Shown: positions 18,940 to 31,164, numbered from the stretch's first letter. The stretch: 64,000 nucleotides of DNA from Ricinus communis (GCF_019578655.1 NC_063257.1:33904242-33968241), one strand, 5' to 3'. A program made the numbers and translations. Notes: generated by a model not told the origin, from the letters alone.

Positions 18940-19809
18940 TGCTATGGACCAGCTACCATCACATGTAATTCATGAAGTTGGATTTGATAAAGATGAGCAT
19001 GGACATGGTGAATTTTTGCCAAGACTAAAAGTCCAAGATCAAAATCCAATGGGACAAGAATCTAATAGCCTTACCATAAGGCCCTAGTAGTAGATTGAGA
19101 GGCCTTAATAAAGGATATCCAAGGCTGAGCATTCCAAATGTGGGAGGACTAAGGAGATTATTTAAGATAAGATAGTGTGGATCACATCTCTTTTAATATA
19201 TTACAAGTCCAAGTTCAAGATGTGCCAGTTCTACAAGCCACACTTGGGCTTTAGTTTAAGTTTTTTATTTAGGCCTATTTAGCTTACATTTAAATAAGGT
19301 CTATACGCATGACTTGTTTTAATTTAGGGTTTCATAGCTTGATATAGGTGGCTACTTATGTGTTTTAGCTTAATTAGGAATTGTCTTTAGTTATCTCTTT
19401 TAGTTAGGAATGTTATCTCTATCCTTTTTGAGATATATTTCCTAAGCAAGCTAGGATTAGGGTTTTTGAGGCTTATAAATCTTAAAGCGAATTTTCTTTG
19501 TGAGATGGGACTTTTATCAATAATATTTCAAGTATTTTTCCTTTTAAAGTTGTCTCTTTGAACCTTGTGTTCTTGAGTGAATGCAGTCAAACTTATCAAA
19601 GGAATTGATCTACCCTTTAAGGCGTTCATAGGTTAGGGTTTAAAGGCTTTAGCTTCCTTTAGGTTCTAATGTAAAGATCATCTCTTTCGATATGTTCTTA
19701 GCTTTCCTTAGGCGTGTATATCGAATTGCTAAGGGGTTTTCTAACTTGTAAATCACGAGTTCACATAACTAAAGGCTTCGTAGTTTCAATCCTTGGAGGT
19801 TTCTTAACA
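18940..19809 (+). repeat. 3' LTR of the non-autonomous element
   Basis: 870 bp, starting TGCTATGGACC and ending TTAACA next to ATTAT. Confidence 0.9.
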
Positions 19810-19814
19810 ATTAT

Positions 19815-20274
19815 ACTTGAAGACAAATAATATATGCTTTATAATTCTACAAAAATAACAAAAAGACTACTATACGTGTAATGTTATAACAAAATATTGA
19901 AGGAATTCCATATAGTAATGATTTATTTTAACTTCTAATTCAATTTTCAAAAATTGATGCATCGGTGTATGTTTTTAAAACTTATAAGATTATAAGATAT
20001 GTAATAGATATCTTTCTAGTATTTTGATAGTATCTTTTACAAATTCATGGTAATGAACATAGAGTACATCAAAAGTATCTCTTTTACACCAAAAATATTT
20101 ATCAATTTATGATTGTATACATATTATTTTATATTGTAAAGATATCTGAAAAGTGCAGTAAATATATATTTTAAATATCTACATAGTATCTTTTTATACA
20201 ACTCAGTAATAACTTCATGTATTTAACTTTAACTAAAACAATCATAAATACACATATACTAGTATATGTTGTCC
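19815..20274. other. AT-rich spacer
   Basis: Nothing recognisable apart from AT-rich words such as AGTATCTTTT repeated a few times. Confidence 0.6.
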
Positions 20275-20985
20275 CTTGGAACCAAGAAGGGGGATTGAAT
20301 TAGTGATTCCAAATTGCAGAAAATAAATAAAGTGCCACTCATCGGGATTGGCATAAACGTGCAATACCCACACAAATGGTAAAAGAGCAGCACGAATGCA
20401 TTATGACAAATAATGAGTATGATTCATGACATTATTCCTTTGTTAGTGTCTGAAACCTAGATTTACACTATTTATAATTAAAAATTTCTTTTCATGACGA
20501 AATTTTGAGAAGCGCATGATTAAGGGACACCAAATGAAAGTTCAATCTGCCTTAGAATGTGAGACTCACAAGATGTCTAATATGGAATTTCTAATTATGA
20601 ATTAGCTTAAGCCTAAGTTTCAAACACTAGAAAGAATCAAGCTTTGACCATCCCTTATTGGTGGTCTAGCTAAATTAAAACACCTAGGAAAGAAGACTTC
20701 GCCACTAATCGACTTTGGAAGGGAGTGTTGCATGAGAAATGAACATTTTACATCTATTTACACACACATGCTTGGTTATGATTTGTCTATGAATAACCAT
20801 TGTGGTTGGTAACCTCTTTTCTTTTTATAGACATTGCATGTGCATTCATGACATCCACACATCTAATCATTTCTTGTAGCCATTTCTTTTCCTGGCTCGA
20901 CAATTTCTTCATCCAAGAAGAAAGCATACATGCATACACGTATTCTACATCATCATGCATTCTTTAACCTTAATTTCTTCAAAGG
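20275..20985 (-). mobile_element. Probable copia-type LTR fragment, minus orientation
   Basis: Starts TGGAACCAAGAAGGGGGATTG. Its complement has the AATTCAATCCCCCTTCTTGGT-like end also seen at the LTR ends around 27.8-30.2 kb. The right end and target duplication could not be fixed. Confidence 0.4.
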
Positions 20986-23740
20986 TCACAATTACTTGGA
21001 TTAGGTCCAGCTGGCGACTCATTAGACAACAAAGCATTAGAATGGAAAAACACATTGAAGCATCTTGAGTTGAAAAACTGGAAGTAGCTCAAAATGATAT
21101 TGCCAATATGAAGACTCAAATGGAAAACTTAATGGCCATGAAGCAAAAGTAGGTTGAACTATTGCAAGCTTTTACTGCACAATGCCAAGTGGCTACAGTG
21201 GCTCCAGCTCCAACTACAATACCAGCTGACAATGGGACCACCAATGGGTTTGATAGTGCAAGAAAAACTTTTAAAAACCCAGTTGTACTAGATTTTGGAG
21301 AAGCATCAGACAAGGACAAAAATGGCGATAACCCATACGAGTTCATTGATGCTGGAGAGGAAGTTTAGGTTAAACAGACTGTTGTTCTGAAATCCCTCCT
21401 CATGAGAATCCCAAAGTAAAAGAGATATAGAAGAAAATTGATAAGCTCCAGGAAATGCTAAAATTAGAAGGACGGGAAGTAATAGGTGATATGCATTATG
21501 TTACACATGTTTATATGCCCAATTACTTTCATTTTTGTGCATAGTTATCCTGTTTTATGCCAGAATCACCTGTGTTTCGGTTCTTTTCATGTTTCAGGTG
21601 ATTAACGATGGACATTATCAGTATTTGAGGGAGATATGTGCGAATACGGGCCATAATCCATTAAAATTGAGCAAAGGCTAGCATTTTAAGGTTGAGCACG
21701 ACTTGGACTTTGGCCGTGCTGAACCATCGACATTTGATTTTTAAAAGGTGGCCTTTCAGCACGGTTTTTGAGGCCATCACGGCCCGTTGTGGCTCAGCAC
21801 CGGCGATGGCACGGTCAGGGAGAAAAGGCTAATTTTTGGGACTCGAAGGTCCAACACAAGCTTGAGCATGACCGTGCTGACCAGCACAGGCTTGAGCACA
21901 GCCGTGCTGGAACATTTATATAGGCAAAATCGAGTTCTTTTGTAAGGGTTCAATTTTTTTGACTTGAGATCTCATATACACGCGCGAGCCACCCCTTTTT
22001 AGACTTCGATATTCGACTTTGGAAGACCATTTGCACATATTGAAGTACATATTTTAGTGGATTTTAAGGCAAATCAAGAGGCAATTTGGGAGATCAACCG
22101 CAGTGTAGATTTAGATTTTGAGTTGTTCATCCAATTCGAGGGAAAAAGGTGTATCCATTTCATTTTCTTTATTCTTTCATTGTAATCTAATTCCTAGTTA
22201 TTTTAGACATGAACTTGTGTAGCTAGATCGATTAAACCTATTGGGATTTCCTTACTATTTTGGCTTAGTACTGAATTGTTACATTATTCATGAGACGTTG
22301 TGAATTGTGTTCCTTAGATTGCTTTCTGTAATTGAGAAATTCATTAAGTAATTGGAATTTTGAATAGCAAGAACTGGTTAATGATCACTTAGAGATAAGG
22401 GTAGTTGACTAGCCGAATTAAGAATTAATAAAGCTTAATAGAGGCAGATTAAAGCTTAATGCTAACTTAATAATCAATCGTTAGGAAGAGATTCCAACTT
22501 TAGGTTCTTAGGTTTAGGAATTCGGTTATCTTGAGAGGGAGATCGAATTCAGTTAAGAATTTGTCCACGGGTAGCATAATTGGATTCATCAATTCGTTAT
22601 CTTTTGTTTGACTGCCAACTAGTTTAGGTTCCCTTTGGGTTTGCATTTCTTGTCTTGATTGTTTCATTCATTCATTCTTGCATCTCATTTAGAACTCAGT
22701 TTCCAGTTATTAGTAAATTTAGAATTCATCCATCATATATTTTAGGTTAGATAACAAAGAACGAAGTAATAACTCTGAGTTTTCACTTTCCTGAGAATAC
22801 GACCTTGATACTTACCATTAGTGGTAGACTGCATTGATAGGTTCACTTCCTTGGATTGTAGCTGCATAAATAGCCTATCAATAGGCAACATTAGAGAGGT
22901 TACTACGGTGATTACTAAAGCTAAGAAAATAACCTCCCGGATTTACCCAAGTTTGATGGTACAAGTGATCCTCATGCCTTTATCAACTCTTATCGAGTAG
23001 CCATTTCCATATGCTAGAATCTCAATAAAGAACAGACTGTCAAGTTCTTCATGCTCTATCTGGAAGGCCAAGCCAATCCTTGGTACTAGCATTTAGATGA
23101 GAAAGTTCGTAATGATTGGAAAGACATGGTTGAAAGGTTTGTGGGCCAATATGAGTATAACACAGAAGTAGAGGTCATCGTCAGAGACCTAGAAATGACC
23201 AAGTAGATGCCAGACGAGGGTATTTGCAATTTGATGTTGTGCTTTAGGGTGAAGGTAGCTACGATGGTCACCAAGCTTTCAAAAAGAAATTAGGTTTGAT
23301 ATATGGCTAAAGGAGCACTTCCCCATATGCAAGAAATTTGGCACCTATTCCTCTCAGTACATTCGAGGACTTCAGGGAGTGCCTAGAATTCGGAGGACCT
23401 TGAGCACTAAAAGGGTAGCTCTAAGAGAGGTTCGATAGGAGCTCACAGATTAAGGAGGTTAGTATGCTAAGCTCGAGCTAAATTCTGATCCTTAACCCCG
23501 AAAGTATTCTAAGTTCTAAGTTCTCGGTTCCCTTATCTCAAGTCTTCACCAAGCTGAGCTCCAATTATTAAGTGCACCTTTTATAAGGCCAGGGGTGACT
23601 CAAATGGGTAATGACCCGAATGCTTATTACAAATATCATCAGATGCTCAATCATAACACTGACCTCTACTATACCTTGAGGAACGAGGTTTAAAAGATTA
23701 TCGAGGAAGGGCAGATCATCGATCTTGAGTGAAGGCTACC
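20985..23740 (+). pseudogene. Decayed Ty3/gypsy (TAT-like) gag, split by a solo LTR
   Basis: Scattered coding similarity in several frames. Before the solo LTR: a coiled-coil-like stretch (QNDIANMKTQMENLMAM) and the open piece 21162-21368. After it: PKFDGTSDPHAF-like and GQANPWYQHLDEKVRNDWKD-like words of the retrotransposon gag core (22940-23200), then an eroded zinc-knuckle region near 23610 (YYKYHQMLNHNTD, where Cys has become Tyr). Many stops and frameshifts. The domain style matches the gag at 42.7-44.3 kb. Confidence 0.7.
21487..22880 (+). mobile_element. Solo LTR inserted in the old gag
   Basis: 1,394 bp from TGATATGC to GCCTATCA, with a perfect 5-bp duplication ATAGG on both sides (21482-21486 and 22881-22885). 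It holds GCACGG/CCGTGC words repeated between 21700 and 21915 and a TATATAGG box at about 21917. Gag similarity resumes right after it. The strand is judged from the TATA box. The internal part was presumably lost by LTR-LTR recombination. Confidence 0.88.
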
Positions 23741-24227
23741 TTATTTTCAGTTGCTTTATGACTTTGATAAATAATACTTCCAATTTATTGTAGTGGATAA
23801 TCAATGCTGCTTTTCTATTTGTGCAGTTGTTATGCCTGATGCTAATTTGCATTTTTATTGATTTTCTTACATGCATATTGAGATTCTATGCCGTGACATT
23901 CATTAATTCAAGTATAACTGACTCCGTCTAAGAGGTCATGTTCATAGCTCGCCTAATTCCTGATAAGAGAGAGAGAGAGAGAATAATAAACAAATTAAAG
24001 AGATAAAATCACTTTTGCTTGATCTTATAAAAGATGCCTAGTTTAAGCTTAGCCCCAATCCACCCATATGCTAAGCAATTGAGCCAAAAATAGACTCAAC
24101 TAAATAAGCATAAATAAGTAGAAATGAAGACCCAAGCTATCCAACGTGGTTCTGATCCAACAAAAAAACCAAATACAAACCTAATGGAGAGAATCCCTCC
24201 TTATCAAGAAATTTTTTGTAAAGCTAC
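23741..24227. other. Spacer with a (GA)n microsatellite
   Basis: No gene. (GA)n lies at 23966-23982. The stretch 24121-24227 is open in one frame but not recognisable. Confidence 0.6.
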
Positions 24228-24380
24228 TATTAGTCTAAGTCCATTCATTACTTTGGGAACTCTTGATTTTGATCTTGAAATCAAATTGAGGTGTCTAATT
24301 TCATATTTTGAGCTCTATTATATAGTATTAAAGTGACAAAAGGTCTTAGAGAAAATCAAATAGCATTGCTAAAGCTATAA

Positions 24381-25805
24381 AATGGAAATATATTTGAATA
24401 GTTATATGGTGGATGTTTGGGATTGTGTTAGGAAGGAGTAGAAACCTGAAATAAAGCAAGAAGATGGTGTAGGGATTCCTTTTGATATAAATGAAAAGGT
24501 TGAGGCTCATAGAAGAGCTAATGGAAAAAATAAAAGAGTAATGATCATTCTCTTGAGCTCTCTATCAAGAGAAGAATATGAAAGAGTTAACCATCTTCCC
24601 ATCACCTTCAAAATTTGAAAGACCTTAAAGAAATGGGTCTCAAGTAGGAGGAAGAGCAAGAAGAGAAAAGAGAAGGCAAAAAGAAGTTCTTTACCCTCAA
24701 GAGCTCAACTAAGCATCATCGAGTGATAATGTTAATAAAGAACTTGTCATGCTTTCTAGAAGGGTCAAGAAAATCATCAAGAACAAGAAAAGAGATAAGA
24801 AACTTTTCAATAAACCTCCTTCAAGCTCAAGTGAAGATATAATTTGCAATGGGTATAGCAAGTAAAGGCATGTCAAGGCCGATTGCTGTAAAAGTAAGAA
24901 CAAGAAGGAGAAAACGAAAGCATTCAAGGCAACTTGGGATGCTAGTTCTTTAAGTGAAGAAGATGAAAAGGAAGTTTGCAACCTCTGCTTTATTGCCATG
25001 GAAGATGACTGCAATGAGGTATGTTCTTCATCCTATACTTATGATAGTGATTATGGTCATGATATGCATGGGATGATTGATATTGAACTCTTAGAAGCCA
25101 TAATTTCAAAATGTGAAAAGTATCATTCTGAAATGAAGTTTTATAAAGAAAAGAGTTTAAAACTAGAAAATGAGTTTAAAGAATTAGAAAAAAAAGTTTC
25201 AAGTGAATTAAAAAAATAAGTTTCAAGTCTTACTTGGTCAAATTTAGAGCTAAAAGACTCTTTAAATGAAGTCTTTTCAAAAACCTCCTCACTTAATAAG
25301 TTGTATAAGGAAAACAATGATTTCAAAAATGAAGTAGAGAAGTTAAGAAATTCTATTTAAAAGTTTCATAAGGGAAAAGAAGGTTTGGGTACACTTATTG
25401 TATCATGGAGATTTATCTAGTTCCTTTTTTGTTAAAGCCTCTATACCTCAAACATCAACTATGGAGGTAGTACCAAAGGAGGTTAAAGCACACACTAGGC
25501 CTCCTCTCCCTAAGGGAAAAGGGAAGGCACCAAAAGGTCCAAGAGGTAAGTCTCAAAGGACTAATCGTGCTTTCATGTATAACAAGAGCGCCAACAAGCA
25601 CACCCAATCACATAAACCTTATTTTTGTATGCATGATAGAGATAGGAATGTGGTGAGACCCAAATTCCAAGCAAGAAGACCATTGAACAAAAGGAACCTC
25701 AAACCCAATGTTCAATGTCATTATTGCATGAAATTTGGGCATATAAATATGTTTCATTATATTAGGAAGGCTCACCTTAAATTAGAGGATCCCTTCCAAG
25801 ACTAA
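24381..25805 (+). pseudogene. Copia-type gag, degenerate
   Basis: Words of the copia gag are visible: MEIYLNSYMVDVWDC near 24382 and SSLSREEYERVNHL near 24560. A broken knuckle region lies near 24850 (C-x9-H-V-K-A-D-C, one Cys lost). An acidic stretch then reads KAFKATWDASSLSEEDEKE into MEDDCNEV. Open pieces are 24998-25219 (coiled coil) and 25398-25805 (basic, with VQCHYCMKFGHINMF, a degenerate second finger). Stops at 25216-25218 and elsewhere break the frame. The N-terminus and leader are missing at 24380. Confidence 0.75.
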
Positions 25806-26241
25806 CCACTATGGACCCAAGTTTATGTGGATACGAAAGAATATCATCTTTTTATATTCTTATAGGGCAACCTCCAATCCACTTCAAAGGAAGAAAGCTA
25901 GCATTTGGATGGTGATTGCTAAAGACAAACAATTATAAACTCTACTTCTCTCCAACTAAATGGAAGTGGATAAATGGGAAGATAATAGATATAAGCAAAA
26001 TTGGTATATTCCTTTTTGACCTTGACAAAGGGGGAGAGAATATGAACTTGTGCAAAAAATAATCAAATCTAACATTAAGGGAGAGAGATGTGCAAAAGTA
26101 AATCAACTCTAACATTAAGAGGGAGAGATCAACTTAAAAATAATTTTTAAATTTTACTTATTCATGAGTTAAGGGAAGCATATGCACTTTGTGTATTCTA
26201 TGTATAACTTGTTTATTTTTGTTCAATTTAATTGTTAAAAT

Positions 26242-26256
26242 AAAAAAGGGGGAGAC
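26242..26256 (+). other. Polypurine tract of the copia remnant
   Basis: AAAAAAGGGGGAGAC directly before the LTR start TGTTAGCC. Confidence 0.8.
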
Positions 26257-27052
26257 TGTTAGCCTAAGTCCTTTCATGACTTTAGGAACCTTTATTTTGA
26301 TCTTGACTCTAAAATTGAGGTATACTAATTTCATATTTTAAGTGTCTATTATATAGGATTAAATGGCTTAAGCATTGGATAAAAGGTCTTAGAGAAAAAT
26401 AAATAGCATTGTTGAAGCTACAAAGCACCCGAGCGCTTTTTTCAAAGTCATTTAGAAGCCTCCTAGACAGACATTGACACTTGGTAGTCAAAGAGTCTTC
26501 TCCTTGTAAAGTGTGAAGGCACTTTTGGAGTGCGAGGGCACCTCCCATTAAGGAGAAATATAGAATATGGTAGAGAGTAGCGCAAGCTTAAGCGCGATTG
26601 TGCTTCTAGGAATGCTATAAGGAACCGCAAGGGTGCTTCTCTAGCCTGGGGGCAACATTCGCACTAAATGCTGAGTTAGTGACTATTATTACCTTAATCG
26701 ATAAAGCAACATCACATTTCAAGAACTGTTGGAGTTCCCACGATTATTTTTCAAAAGCACGGGGGTTCTTCTCTGGCAGAAAGTTGACTTTAAAATTGGG
26801 ATATACTAATTTCATATTTTAAGTGTCTATTATATAGTATTAAAGTGGCTTAAGCATTGGATAAAAGGTCTTAGAAAAACAAATAACATTGTTGAAGCTA
26901 TAAAGCACCCGAGCACTTTTCTCAAAGTCACTTAGAAGCCTTCTAGACAGACATTGACACCTAGTAGTCAAGGAATATTCTCTTTGTAAAGTGCGAAGGT
27001 GCTTTTGGAGCACGAAGGCACCTCCCATTAAGGAGAAATACAGAATATGATA
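26257..27052 (+). repeat. LTR start with an internal 480-bp duplication
   Basis: 26310-26780 and 26790-27052 onward are direct repeats (both contain ACTAATTTCATATTTTAAGTG and the GGCACCTCCCATTAAGGAGAAATA word). The first copy is cut off inside the later unit, near 26780. Confidence 0.8.
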
Positions 27053-30000
27053 GAGAGTAGCGTAAGCTCAAGCGCGGTCGCGTTTCTAGGCACACTATAA
27101 GGAACCACAAGGGTGCTTCTCTAGCTTGGGGGCAACATTCACATTAAATGCTGAGTTAGTGACCATTATGCCTTAATTGATAAAGCAGCATCACGTGTTA
27201 AGAACAGTTGGAGTTCCAACGACTATATTCAGAAAGCATGGGGGCTCTTATCTAGTAGAAAATTACTTTTGCCAAATCATCTTTACTTTGCATTTAATAA
27301 AGCGTGAGCTATTTGTAACGTCTCTAAGAGGTTGCTATATGTATAAAAATACCCCTTTTAAAGACTTAGACAATGGTTGTTCAATTTTCTAAGTGTCCAA
27401 ACTCTTGCAAAGTGATTTCTCATGTTTCTACATTAAATTCTCTTTATATAGGTTTAAATGTGAGCTATAAAACACTTCTAAAGGTTTGAGTATTAATCTT
27501 AAACACTTGGGTAAAGGGTTTGAGAGTTAGCATAGGAAGAAAAACTCTTGTAAGATTTAGTGTGAGCCTAAACACTATGTTTGGGGGTGAGCTTGGGAAA
27601 ACTCCTAGGGAAAAGTTTGAGTATGAGCTTAGAAAAACTTGGGTTTGATCTTGCACTTGCAAAAGGATCATTTGTAGTGAAATACCAAATTATAGATTAG
27701 GGAGTGGATGTAGGGTTAGTTAATACTTGAATCACTATAAATATTTATGTTGATTTTCTTTCTCTTCTATCTAATCTTTTAGTTGAATTTCTTAATTTCC
27801 TATTAACCTCTCATATACCAATTCAACCCCCCTTCTCAGTGCAGAGAGTAGCGTAAGCTCAAGTGTGGTCGTGTTTCTAGGCACACTATAAGGAACCACA
27901 AGGGTGCTTCTCTAGCTTGGGGGCAACATTCGCATTAAATGTTGAGTTAGTGACCATTATGCCTTAATCGATAAAGCAGCATCACGTGTTAAGAACCGTT
28001 GGAGTTCCAACGACTATATTCAGAAAGCATGGGGGCTCTTATCTAGTAGAAAATTACTTTTGCCAAATCATCTTTACTTTGCATTTAATAAAGCGTGAGT
28101 TATTTGTAACGTCTCTAAGAGGTTGCTATATGTATAAATACCCCTTTTAAAGACTTAGACAATGGTTGTTCAATTTTCTAAGTGTCCAAACTCTTGCAAA
28201 GTGATTTCTCATGTTTCTACATTAAATTCTCTTTATATAGGTTTAAATGTGAGCCATAAAACACTTCTAAAGGTTTAAGTATTAATCTTAAACACTTGGG
28301 TAAGGGGTTTGAGAGTTGGCATGGGAAGAAAAACTCTTGTAAGATTTAGTGTGAGCCTAAACACTAAGTCTGGGGGTGAGCTTAAGAAAACTCCTAGGCA
28401 AAAGTTTGAGTGTGAGCTTAGAAAAACTTGGGTTTGATCTTGCACTTGCAAAAGGATCATTTGTAGTCAAATACCAAATTATAGATTAGGGAGTGGATGT
28501 AGGGTTAGTTAATACTTGAATCACTATAAATATTTATGTTGATTTTCTTTCTCTTCTATCTAATCTTTTAGTTGAATTTCTTAATTTCCTATTAACCTCT
28601 CATATACCAATTCAACCCCCTTCTTGGTGCAGAGAGTAGCGTAAGCTTAAGCGCGGTCGCGCTTCTAGGCACACTATAAGGAACCACAAGGGTGCTACTC
28701 TAGCTTGGGGACAACATTCGCATTAAATGCTGAGTTAGTGACCATTATGCCTTAATCGATAAAGCAGCATCATGAGTTAAGAACCGTTGGAGTTCCAACG
28801 ACTATATTCAGGAAGCATGGGGGCTCTTATCTAGTAGAAAATTACTTTTGCCAAATCATCTTTACTTTGTGTTTAATAAAGCGTGAGCTATTTGTAACGT
28901 CTCTAAGAGGTTGCTATGTGTATAAATACCCCTCTTAAAGACTTAGACAATGGTTGTTCAATTTTCTAAGTGTCCAAACTCTTTGCAAAGTGATTTCTCA
29001 TGTTTCTACATTAAATTCTCTTTATATAGGTTTAAATGTGAGCCATAAAACACTTCTAAAGGTTTGAGTATTAAGCTTAAACACTTAGGTAAAGGGTTTG
29101 AGAGTTAGCATAGGAAGAAAAACTCTTGTAAGATTTAGTGTGAGCCTAAACACTAAGTCTGGGGGTGAGCTTGGGAAAACTCCTAGGGAAAAGTTTGAGT
29201 GTGAGCTTAGAAAGACTTGGGTTTGATCTTGCACTTGCAAAAGGATCATTTGTAGTGAAATACCAAATTATAGATTAGGGGGTGGATGTAGGGTTAGTTA
29301 ATACTTGAATCACTATAAATATTTATGTTGATTTTCTTTTTCTTCTATCTAATCTTTTAGTTGAATTTCTTAATTTCCTATTAACCTCTCATATACCAAT
29401 TCAACCCCCCTTCTTAGTGCAGAGAGTAGCGTAAGCTCAAGTGTGGTCGCGTTTCTAGGCACACTATAAGGAACCACAAGGGTGCTTCTCTAGCTTGGGG
29501 GCAACATTCGCATTAAATGTTGAGTTAGTGACCATTATGCCTTAATCGATAAAGCAGCATCACGTGTTAAGAACCGTTGGAGTTCCAACGACTATATTCA
29601 GAAAGCATGGGGGCTCTTATCTAGTAGAAAATTACTTTTGCCAAATCATCTTTACTTTGCATTTAATAAAGCGTGAGCTATTTGTAACGTCTCTAAGAGG
29701 TTGCTATATGTATAAAAATACCCCTTTTAAAGACTTAGACAATGGTTGTTCAATTTTCTAAGTGTCCAAACTCTTGCAAAGTGATTTCTCATGTTTCTAC
29801 ATTAAATTCTCTTTATATAGGTTTAAATGTGAGCTATAAAACACTTCTAAAGGTTTGAGTATTAATCTTAAACACTTGGGTAAAGGGTTTGAGAGTTAGC
29901 ATAGGAAGAAAAACTCTTGTAAGATTTAGTGTGAGCCTAAACACTATGTTTGGGGGTGAGCTTGGGAAAACTCCTAGGGAAAAGTTTGAGTATGAGCTTA

Positions 30001-30212
30001 GAAAAACTTGGGTTTGATCTTGCACTTGCAAAAGGATCATTTGTAGTGAAATACCAAATTATAGATTAGGGAGTGGATGTAGGGTTAGTTAATACTTGAA
30101 TCACTATAAATATTTATGTTGATTTTCTTTCTCTTCTATCTAATCTTTTAGTTGAATTTCTTAATTTCCTATTAACCTCTCATATACCAATTCAACCCCC
30201 CTTCTCAGTGCA
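27053..30212 (+). repeat. Four tandem copies of a 790-bp partial LTR
   Basis: Units start GAGAGTAGCGTAAG at 27053, 27844, 28632 and 29422 (lengths 791, 788, 790, 791); a 14-base stub follows at 30213. Each ends in AATTCAACCCCCCTTCT(C/T)(A/G)GTGCA, a copia LTR end. The short ORFs in it (for example 27465-27671 on the - strand, repeated at 29834) are by-products of the repeat, not genes. Confidence 0.93.
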
Positions 30213-30226
30213 GAGAGTAGCGTAAG

Positions 30227-30915
30227 AATTTCTCTTTATAATTTCTCTTACATTTGTGCTTATATTCTATGGTGTTCATCTCTAATGATTTGGATTATTC
30301 CTTGATAATATCCACTACTCGTACCATTAGAGTTGAACAATGCCTTTAGTATGATTGTATGCCATCAATTGTGATGTATAAATTAATAAAGACCATCTGA
30401 TAACTCTTTGTCTTTAGGGTATACTCTAACATTAGCCGGCTAAGAGGCTACATTAAAAAATGAAATGAAATGAGGAAAATAAAGAAAAAAAGAGAGAATA
30501 AAAATAGGATCCGCTAGGCTAATAATCTAGCAAAAGAAAATAAGCTAGCAAAAGTTAGGACATCTAAGAGAGAAAATAGTCAATCAGAAAACTTGAAAAG
30601 GCTGACTGATGATGGAAATTCAGTTAAGCCCTTGGACACGACACCAGTTCTACTTGAATTAAATGGTTTTATGACATCACATTGAATAGTAAGATGCTTA
30701 TTGGATGATCTCTCAGAATGTTCAGTTAACAAAAGTGCAAAATATCCTGTAGGCAGATGCAGCAAAAAACCATGATCACCAATTAAGAAGTCATCATTGC
30801 TAGAAGCGATTAGGGGTAAGTAGCTCCCACTCCTCTTGCACCATACTCTCAAAGAAGAAGAAGAAAAAATAAAGAAGCAATAACAAAAAGAAAAAATCAC
30901 ATAAAGAGATACATA
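30227..30915. other. Unassigned spacer
   Basis: A-rich between 30450 and 30560. A 106-codon - strand frame at 30580-30900 is not recognisable. No gene is supported. Confidence 0.5.
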
Positions 30916-31070
30916 CTAAGTTGAAAACCCCTAAAGGGGCGGCTTAGGCAAAAGTTAAGGCTCACTTACTAGGTGGAAAATCTGCAAAGGTCGATCTAGG
31001 CAAAAATAAAGGCGACAGTAGCATGCTAAATCAAAAACTCGAAAAGGGCGGTTTAGGCAAACATTAGAGC
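30916..31070 (+). repeat. CTAAG...CTTAG stem repeat array, three units
   Basis: Units of about 50 bp at 30916, 30971 and 31027, each CTAAG/CTAGG/CTAAA, then an A-rich loop with AAAGGGGCGG-like text, then CTTAGG/TCTAGG/TTTAGG and CAAA. The outer arms are complementary in each unit. The same repeat occurs inverted at 37380-37523. Confidence 0.75.
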
Positions 31071-31094
31071 ATGAACGAAGAAAAAAAAATAAAA

Positions 31095-31096
<2 letters not shown>

Positions 31097-31164
<68 letters not shown>
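31097..31164. repeat. (AAT)n microsatellite
   Basis: About 22 uninterrupted AAT units. Confidence 0.98.

Larger units (their letters stand above)
16798..19809 (+). mobile_element. Non-autonomous LTR retrotransposon with intact target duplication
   Basis: Two long direct repeats (16798-17676 and 18940-19809) start TG and end ...TTAATA / TTAACA. They enclose only 1.26 kb of internal DNA. ATTAT lies directly on both sides (16793-16797 and 19810-19814), a perfect 5-bp target duplication. A primer-binding-like site (TTGATATTAGAGC, 17678-17690) follows the left LTR and a purine tract (AAAGAAATGGAGAA, 18926-18939) precedes the right one. There is no gag, protease, RT or integrase. It is a LARD-like element with small LTRs, of unknown parent family. 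Confidence 0.92.
24228..30226 (+). mobile_element. Ty1/copia (SIRE-like) remnant with amplified 3' LTR
   Basis: An LTR start fragment (24228-24380) similar to 26257-26420 runs straight into gag, which is followed by a short pol-less stretch, a polypurine tract (26242-26256) and the 3' LTR starting TGTTAGCC at 26257. The LTR is then expanded: a partial copy with a period of about 480 bp (26310-27052) and four units of about 790 bp (27053-30212). Protease, integrase and RT are absent. SIRE-like is inferred from the gag style and the AAAAAAGGGGGAGA tract before TGTT. Confidence 0.78.

Noticed and set aside
24998..25219. Stand-alone coiled-coil gene
   Set aside because: It is the acidic/coiled part of the degenerate copia gag, with related sequence on both sides.
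27465..27671. Repeated minus-strand ORF (copies at 28275 and 29834)
   Set aside because: It recurs only because the LTR unit is tandemly repeated, is shortened by mutation in unit 2, and has no recognisable domain.
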